Source: an uncultured Ruminococcus sp. | GTDB lineage: Bacteria > Bacillota > Clostridia > Oscillospirales > Ruminococcaceae | Direction of reading: 5' to 3' | DNA length: 64,000 bases | NCBI GenBank assembly: GCA_934463425.1 | Contig: CAKSJP010000010.1 | Coordinates: forward strand, 9,309-73,308 | Shown: positions 59,180 through 64,000 of the stretch, one piece after another | Numbering within the stretch: the first letter of the stretch is position 1 | How the letters are laid out: the number at the start of each line of letters is the position of its first letter | Notes under the pieces: model-generated | What the model was told of the DNA's origin: nothing | The model's input: only the letters and a program-made list of their open reading frames with translations | Databases searched by the model: none | Position numbers and translations under genes: made by a program

Positions 59180-59797
59180 ATGAAAAACAGAAAGGTAGTA
59201 TCTATTTTGACTGCGGCAGTAATGGCTTTTGCAGCGATGCCGCTTTCCGTCATGTTTGCCAGTGCAGCAGAGGGAGCATATGCACTGGGCGATGTGGATA
59301 TGGACGGGGTGCTGACGGGGCATGATGCAGCCGTACTTTCCCGGTATCTCCATGTAGACAGCAATGCCATGACGGCGGAACAATTGCAGTTGGCGGATGT
59401 CAACGGAGACGGCACAGTGGATCAGGAGGATCTGGAATGGATCCATGCAAATCAGACGAGCCCGCTGGGTGTGCATGATGATGTGTATGGGTATGTGTCC
59501 GCAGCTGATGCCTCCGATCAAATGGTAATCGCTGCCTATGAGGGCTGCGGCAAGCTGGTGATGGACAATGATGCGCCAGCATTGGCTGGCAGAGATCTTC
59601 TTGATGACCCGAGAGTCACACAGGTGGAGTATAACCGGCTGGATGTCAACGGAGACGGCATCATAGATGCAAAGGATATTATGGATACGCTTGTGATGAC
59701 TGCATGCACTGGCGCAGGACTGCCGATAAACAAGTGCTTTGAGATGGGGCGGTATGACTATTCGGCTGAATTGCTGCACAAGGTGCTTCACCGGTAA
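59180..59797 (+). CDS. Small secreted dockerin-only protein (paralogue)
   Basis: 205 residues. Start at 59180 follows AAGGAGG. Signal peptide MKNRKVVSILTAAVMAFAAMP. N-terminal dockerin with DVDMDGVLTGHD and DVNGDGTVDQED, a 75-residue spacer, and a third loop DVNGDGIIDAKD. Same order as the gene at 22956 with moderate identity; the spacer is diverged. Divides duties with the dockerin enzymes next to it in an unknown way. Confidence 0.85.
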   Translation: MKNRKVVSILTAAVMAFAAMPLSVMFASAAEGAYALGDVDMDGVLTGHDAAVLSRYLHVDSNAMTAEQLQLADVNGDGTVDQEDLEWIHANQTSPLGVHDDVYGYVSAADASDQMVIAAYEGCGKLVMDNDAPALAGRDLLDDPRVTQVEYNRLDVNGDGIIDAKDIMDTLVMTACTGAGLPINKCFEMGRYDYSAELLHKVLHR

Positions 59798-59836
59798 GCG
59801 CTCTGTGATCGCTTTTGGATAAGAATATGGAGAAGG

Positions 59837-59863
59837 GCGGATGCTTTGGCATCCGCTTTTTTT
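59837..59863 (+). terminator. Terminator of the small dockerin gene
   Basis: GCGGATGC-TTTG-GCATCCGC then TTTTTTT. Confidence 0.92.
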
Positions 59864-59939
59864 GTCGGATGGTGCAGTGCGGCGGAGGAGATCGGCGATT
59901 TTGCCGAAACCGTATCCTGAAAATCAGCGGTTCTGTCAA

Positions 59940-59968
59940 TTGTTCGCGCAGGTGAAATATGCTATAAT
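59940..59968 (+). promoter_or_regulatory. Promoter of GH5 gene
   Basis: TTGTTC (59940-59945), 17-bp spacer, TATAAT (59963-59968). Confidence 0.78.
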
Positions 59969-60002
59969 AAAGGCAATATTGCTGGTACAGGAGGAAACTG
60001 AA

Positions 60003-61856
60003 ATGAAACTGCGAAAGAAACTGCGTGCGCTCACTGCCGGGCTGGTGACGGCGGCGGTGTCGGTGGGCATGTGCGCTTTTCCGGGAACGGCGCTGGAGAC
60101 GGGCTCTGGGGAGCTTTCCGGTTTGCAGGCGTTTCTGCTGGGCAACCGAGAGACCGGCGGAACAGACAGCAACGGAGACGGCGCAGTCAACGGCATGGAT
60201 CTGGCGCTGCTGCGGCAGAAGCAGGCGGCAGCGGAAGAGATACAGGACGGCTATGCGGGATTTATCCGCGCAGAGGGAAAGCAACTGGTGGACGAGAACG
60301 GAAAGCCCTATCTCATCCGGGGCATGGCATTCGGCAACGAGGTGTGGTCGAATCCCTCTGCAGAGCCGACCCGGCACCACGATGCGGCAAGCTATGGGGA
60401 ACTGGCGGAGATGGGCTTTGATTCCGTCCGGTTTTATCTGAACTATGGGCTGTTCGAGTCGGACAGCGATCCCTATACCTATCGGGAAGCGGGCTTTGCG
60501 TGGCTGGACAAGAACATCGCCTGGGCAAAGGCGGCAGGCATCCGGCTGGTGCTGAACATGCACTATCCCCAGGGCGGCTATCAGTCGCAGGGCAACGGCA
60601 CGGCGCTATGGACAGAGCCGGAAAACCAGAAGCGGCTCTGTGCCCTCTGGACGGAGATCGCCCGGCGGTATGCAGATGAGCCGGTGATCCTGGGCTATGG
60701 ACTGGTGAATGAACCGGTGGTGGCGGCAGCCAGCGGCGCGGAAAGTCTGGAGCTATGGCAGTCGGTGGCGCAGATGCTGACGGACGGCATCCGCACCGTG
60801 GACAGCAACCACATGATCTTTGTGGAGCGGATGTGCGCGGCGCAGAATCTCGCCGGGACACAGGAACAGTGGGTGAATTTCAACGACGAGAACAATTACG
60901 TCCGGCTGGACGATGACAACACGGTGTACGAGTTCCACTACTATGATCCCCACGCCTTTACCCACCAGGGCTTCGACTGGGCAGGGACGCTGGGGAACGA
61001 TGTGACCTATCCGGACGAGAGCTACATTGTGTCCGGCGGCGATTTGCAGTGGGGGACCTCGACCTTTGCCGGAGAACAGGCGGACACCGGTGATACGGCG
61101 TGGCAGTATCTGAAAAGCGGAAGGATCACGCCCAAGGCAGACGGCACACAGCTGATCAATCTGGTGTTTCAGGCGGAGAATCTGGGCGAATACGGCTATG
61201 CCCGTGGGGACGAGCTGCGGCTGGACGAATACGACGAGGACGGCAACTGGGTGCAGACCATCTATGCGGAGGATTTCGACAGGAATGCATCGCTGAATTT
61301 CTGGTCCAGTGACAGCTCCGGCGGCTTGTACTATGTCTCCGGGGAGGGACACGAGGCGGACGGCAGTCTGATGATCGCCGGGACGACCAGCGACGCCAAC
61401 GGCGGCAGCCGGTATTTCTGTCCGACACCGGGGCACAGCTATGAGGCAAGCGGCTATTTTCTGGTGAATACCAAGAACGCAGATGCCATTGTGCGTCCCC
61501 GTGTGGATGTGTGGAACACAGATGGTGTGTCGGTGCTGAACCGGGAATATCTGGAAAAGACAATGGCACAGAACACGGCGTTTTCGGACAAGTACAATGT
61601 GCCGGTATACTGCGGCGAGTTTGGCGCAGGTGTCCACTGCTTTGAGGACGACCGGGGCGGCGACCGCTGGCTGGACGATGTGATGGATATCTTCCGGGGC
61701 GCGGACATCAGCTTCAATTATCACGCGTACAACGAGAGCTCTTTCGGGCTGCACAACGGCAGCGGTCTGCCTACGGCGGCAAACCGGAACGAGACGCTGT
61801 ATCAGGTGCTGACGGAAAAACTGCAGAAGTATGCCGGCACAGGGGCGATTTCTTGA
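60003..61856 (+). CDS. GH5 glycoside hydrolase with N-terminal dockerin-like segment and inserted beta domain
   Basis: 617 residues, secreted. Signal peptide to about 31, then a shortened dockerin (one clear loop DSNGDGAVNGMD, with only a remnant of the first). The GH5 barrel starts near 85 (KPYLIRGMAFGNEVW). Acid/base is E237 in LVNEPV, the nucleophile E539 in CGEFGAG. HYYDPHAF marks barrel strand 6; between it and the nucleophile lies an extra region of about 180 residues, likely a beta-sandwich carbohydrate-binding-like domain. Probable mannanase or endoglucanase; subfamily not assigned. SD AGGAGG. Confidence 0.88.
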   Translation: MKLRKKLRALTAGLVTAAVSVGMCAFPGTALETGSGELSGLQAFLLGNRETGGTDSNGDGAVNGMDLALLRQKQAAAEEIQDGYAGFIRAEGKQLVDENGKPYLIRGMAFGNEVWSNPSAEPTRHHDAASYGELAEMGFDSVRFYLNYGLFESDSDPYTYREAGFAWLDKNIAWAKAAGIRLVLNMHYPQGGYQSQGNGTALWTEPENQKRLCALWTEIARRYADEPVILGYGLVNEPVVAAASGAESLELWQSVAQMLTDGIRTVDSNHMIFVERMCAAQNLAGTQEQWVNFNDENNYVRLDDDNTVYEFHYYDPHAFTHQGFDWAGTLGNDVTYPDESYIVSGGDLQWGTSTFAGEQADTGDTAWQYLKSGRITPKADGTQLINLVFQAENLGEYGYARGDELRLDEYDEDGNWVQTIYAEDFDRNASLNFWSSDSSGGLYYVSGEGHEADGSLMIAGTTSDANGGSRYFCPTPGHSYEASGYFLVNTKNADAIVRPRVDVWNTDGVSVLNREYLEKTMAQNTAFSDKYNVPVYCGEFGAGVHCFEDDRGGDRWLDDVMDIFRGADISFNYHAYNESSFGLHNGSGLPTAANRNETLYQVLTEKLQKYAGTGAIS

Positions 61857-61881
61857 CGGTGGATGAAAGATATGATATAAT
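61853..61881 (+). promoter_or_regulatory. Promoter overlapping the GH5 stop codon
   Basis: TTGACG (61853-61858, includes the GH5 TGA), 17-bp spacer, TATAAT (61876-61881). Drives the next two genes. Confidence 0.8.
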
Positions 61882-61956
61882 AAAGGGGGTCTTGCACAAA
61901 ACTGTCAGGTGGACTTTGTGCAGGGCTGTCAAAGGAAAAACGGAAAGGAATAGACT

Positions 61957-62454
61957 ATGACAGATGCAGAAAAGCAGCTGAAAAAGCTGGAGGAAGAAAT
62001 GCGCCGGGGACAGGACGGCGCGAAGCAAGGGAAGCCAGGGAAGAGCGGCAAGGATGCAAAGCCCTATGCCGGGAAAAAGGAATCCCATCCCCTGGCATCG
62101 TTTCTCATCGGACTGGTGCTGATCGGTGCCGGGGTGTACTGGATCCTCAACTCCTTTGTTGTGGCGTTCTCCTGGGGCAGTCTCTGGGGCGGTTTCGGCA
62201 TGAGCACGTCCCTTGCCACCGGGCTGATGCTGGTGCCCCTTCTGATCGGCATCGGGCTGCTGTTCTTTTTGGATCACAAGTGGATCGGATGGGTGGTGGT
62301 CGCCATCGGCGTTCTGGCGATTCTGGTGACGCTGCTGACCTCCGTGCGGTTCCGTCCGGTCTCGGCTTCGCTGTGGCAGTATGTGGTGATGTTCGGCATG
62401 GTTGCCGCAGGCGCAGGTCTGGTGACAAGGGGCTTGCTGAAAAGCAGGGACTGA
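61957..62454 (+). CDS. Small membrane protein, unknown function
   Basis: 165 residues. A charged N-terminus rich in Lys, Gly and Glu (about 1-44), then four membrane helices (about 46-66, 78-98, 104-124, 140-160). No family recognised. Six bp before the CHAP gene, so co-transcribed with it; may be linked to its secretion or to the cell wall, unproven. Confidence 0.75.
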   Translation: MTDAEKQLKKLEEEMRRGQDGAKQGKPGKSGKDAKPYAGKKESHPLASFLIGLVLIGAGVYWILNSFVVAFSWGSLWGGFGMSTSLATGLMLVPLLIGIGLLFFLDHKWIGWVVVAIGVLAILVTLLTSVRFRPVSASLWQYVVMFGMVAAGAGLVTRGLLKSRD

Positions 62455-62460
62455 GACGCG

Positions 62461-63789
62461 ATGAAACAGAGGAAAAAAGGCACTGTGCTGCGCTGGCTGG
62501 CTGGATTCGCGGCGGTGCTGATGGGCATCGGGCTGTGTTCGGCGCTGCCGGTGCGCGCGGCGTATGAGAACAGCCATGCCAATACCGGGAATCCCCGGAC
62601 AGATCTCGTAGAGATCGCGAAAACGCAGATCGGTTATATGGAAGGCAGTCTGGAGGGCACAGTCAGGGGCAGCAACAACTATACGAAATACAACGTATGG
62701 AACGGCAGGATCAGCGGCTATGACGTGGACGGCTATGGGTATCCGTGGTGTCACACCTTTGTCTCCTGGTGCGCCAGTCAGGCCGGGATCGGAACGGACG
62801 TTATTCCCAGAACCGCCGGGACGGGGACGGGAAGATCGTTTTTTGTAAAACAGGGAACGTATCAGCAGAGCGCCGCCAACGGCGGAAGCTATGTGCCCCG
62901 GGCCGGGGATCTCATCTATTACGGTTCGGGCGCGAAGCCGTCGCATGTGGGCATCGTTGCCAGCTGTGACGGCAGCAGCGTCTATGCCATTGAGGGAAAC
63001 TGCCTGGACATGGTCACCACGAGAACCATCGGGCTGTCGGATGCGTATATCATCGGGTACGGCGTGCCGAACTATGTGAATGTACATCCGGCGCCGTCGC
63101 TTGGAGTCACACCGGGGAACTCTTCTACGGAAACGGTTTTTTCCTGGAATGCAGTGGACGGTGCGACCAGATATGATTTGAAGATATGGAAAAATCAGAT
63201 CTGGGAGGGCGATGCGTACCAGGTCGAATGGGGTGCATCTGCGCCGTGCGCCGTTGTGCTGCCGGAGGGAACGTATCAGGCGTATGTAGACGCGTGCTTC
63301 GGCGACGAGGCGCAGATGAGCAATGTGGTGGAATTTACGGTGAAAAAGGGCTGCCGGCTCGATGTGGAAGCCGGGAACGCACTGACGGAGACCACATTCC
63401 ACTGGAACACTGCCGAGGATGCAACGAGATATGATGTGAAGGTATGGAAGGACAAGATCTGGGAGGGGGATGCCTGCTGGATCGAGTGGGGCGCATCTGC
63501 GCCGTGTTCTACGGTGCTGCCGGAGGGAACGTATCAGGCGTATGTAGACGCGTGCTTCGGCGACGAGGTACAAATGAGCAACGTGGTGACATTTTCGGTT
63601 GGGGCGGCGCAGGCAGGCGATCTCAACGCCGACGGCGCGGTCACGGCTGCGGACGCGGTGCTTTTGCAGCGATATCTTCTGGGAGAGGAGATGCTGACAA
63701 AGACACAGCAGCGGGCTGCCGATGAAAACGCAGACGGCACTGTCAACGGCTTCGACCTGGCGCTGCTGCGGCAGACGCTGATCGTGTGA
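62461..63789 (+). CDS. Secreted CHAP-domain protein with two beta repeats and C-terminal dockerin
   Basis: 442 residues. Signal peptide to about 35 (ends VRAA). CHAP domain about 50-200 with catalytic Cys in PWCHTFVSWC and His in PSHVGIVAS, and IEGN. Then two 86-residue repeats (about 214-299 and 300-385), nearly identical in their last 40 residues and at the DNA level, suggesting recent duplication. A dockerin (DLNADGAVTAAD and DENADGTVNGFD) ends the protein. A CHAP enzyme on a dockerin suggests wall cleavage of self or of competitors from a scaffold. No close SD beyond GGGACTGAGA. Confidence 0.88.
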   Translation: MKQRKKGTVLRWLAGFAAVLMGIGLCSALPVRAAYENSHANTGNPRTDLVEIAKTQIGYMEGSLEGTVRGSNNYTKYNVWNGRISGYDVDGYGYPWCHTFVSWCASQAGIGTDVIPRTAGTGTGRSFFVKQGTYQQSAANGGSYVPRAGDLIYYGSGAKPSHVGIVASCDGSSVYAIEGNCLDMVTTRTIGLSDAYIIGYGVPNYVNVHPAPSLGVTPGNSSTETVFSWNAVDGATRYDLKIWKNQIWEGDAYQVEWGASAPCAVVLPEGTYQAYVDACFGDEAQMSNVVEFTVKKGCRLDVEAGNALTETTFHWNTAEDATRYDVKVWKDKIWEGDACWIEWGASAPCSTVLPEGTYQAYVDACFGDEVQMSNVVTFSVGAAQAGDLNADGAVTAADAVLLQRYLLGEEMLTKTQQRAADENADGTVNGFDLALLRQTLIV

Positions 63790-63878
63790 CGGAATATGCG
63801 AATCGAATCTGTCTTTGCAGGCGGATACAGATGCCTTGTGAAGCCGGGTCCTGAAATGGCTCAAAGGGGGGATTTTTT

Positions 63879-64000
63879 ATGAAAAGAAAAGCTCGGATTC
63901 GCGCAGGCGCATTGCTTGCGGCATTTGCGGTGCTGTTCTGGGTGCTGTGTCTGCCGGCTGCGGCGGCGCAGGAGAACAGCCATACCAACACCGGGAAGCA
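63879..64000 (+). CDS. Start of a paralogous secreted protein (cut by the window end)
   Basis: Partial, 40 codons. Start follows AAAGGGGGG. Signal peptide KRKARIRAGALLAAFAVLFW, then QENSHTNTGK, which matches ENSHANTGN after the signal of the preceding CHAP protein, so it is probably a tandem copy. Confidence 0.8.
   Translation, partial: MKRKARIRAGALLAAFAVLFWVLCLPAAAAQENSHTNTGK

Noticed and set aside
61771..63864. 697-codon minus-strand frame over the CHAP gene
   Set aside because: Opposite strand of a clear secreted protein with dockerin; low-complexity translation.
1..64000. Integrated phage, ICE or genomic island
   Set aside because: No integrase, relaxase, capsid or portal genes and no tRNA-flanked repeats; the repeats seen are short, non-coding elements amid housekeeping genes.

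Overview
The window looks like chromosomal DNA from an anaerobic, cellulosome-type member of the Ruminococcus/Oscillospiraceae group of Clostridia. The main evidence is five secreted proteins with dockerin-type calcium loops (one a GH5 glycoside hydrolase, one a CHAP wall hydrolase). Supporting evidence is the FabK-type fatty-acid cluster, ThyX instead of ThyA, a spore germination protease (gpr), a threonyl-tRNA synthetase T-box, RNase Y, and Bacillus-like gene orders (rpsF-ssb-rpsR, yaaO-holB-ricT, gpr next to rpsT). Coding DNA is GC-rich and promoters are clear AT-rich sigma-A sites, nearly all with a 17-bp spacer. Species assignment is inference. No rRNA, tRNA, CRISPR array, integrase or intact transposase was seen.

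Layout. 1-1.2 kb: a secreted dockerin protein. 1.2-12.2 kb: type II fatty-acid synthesis. A rightward operon fabH-fabK-fabG-fabF-accB-fabZ-accC-accD-accA-acpP faces a leftward operon fabD-aroE-aroK across a shared promoter region. 12.2-22.9 kb: a surface-polysaccharide operon with a Wzm/Wzt-type ABC exporter, a coiled-coil FkbM methyltransferase, three GT4 glycosyltransferases, a GT-C-like membrane enzyme and a polyprenyl-phosphate glycosyltransferase, closed by a strong terminator. 23-29 kb: a small dockerin-only protein, a hydroxyacid dehydrogenase and proline synthesis (proB, proA), with a run of seven hairpins before proA. 29-36 kb: a leftward operon thyX-tmk-DUF2156-DJ-1-5-FCL-mltG-U32 peptidase-lipoprotein. 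36-42.5 kb: rpsR, ssb, rpsF, gpr, rpsT and an unpaired mazF, set among short repeats, a 150-bp tandem array and MITE-like elements. 42.5-47.4 kb: nadB, nadC and rny. 47.4-49.6 kb: a candidate type I toxin-antitoxin locus, a zinc-sensor-like ArsR regulator, a small ferredoxin, a nested MITE and a lipoprotein. 49.7-58.9 kb: a coiled-coil/sigma-r4-like pair, yaaO-holB-ricT-amidase-queH, T-box-thrS and a sugar-phosphate transferase. 59-64 kb: a dockerin cluster with a paralogous small dockerin protein, the GH5 enzyme, a membrane protein, a CHAP-dockerin protein and the start of its paralogue.

How genes work together. The fab/acc genes give almost a full initiation, elongation and malonyl-CoA set. 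The glycan operon is consistent with building a polymer on a lipid carrier, terminating it, exporting it through an ABC transporter recognising the chain end, and decorating it outside. The dockerin proteins should dock to scaffoldins encoded elsewhere.

The least expected items are an unannotated 31-codon leftward ORF with a hairpin-sequestered ribosome-binding site and a convergent strong promoter plus bidirectional terminator (47.5-47.8 kb), and three MITE-like families of about 160-173 bp, all with 3-bp target duplications. One of these is inserted inside another, and one sits exactly at the thrS stop codon.
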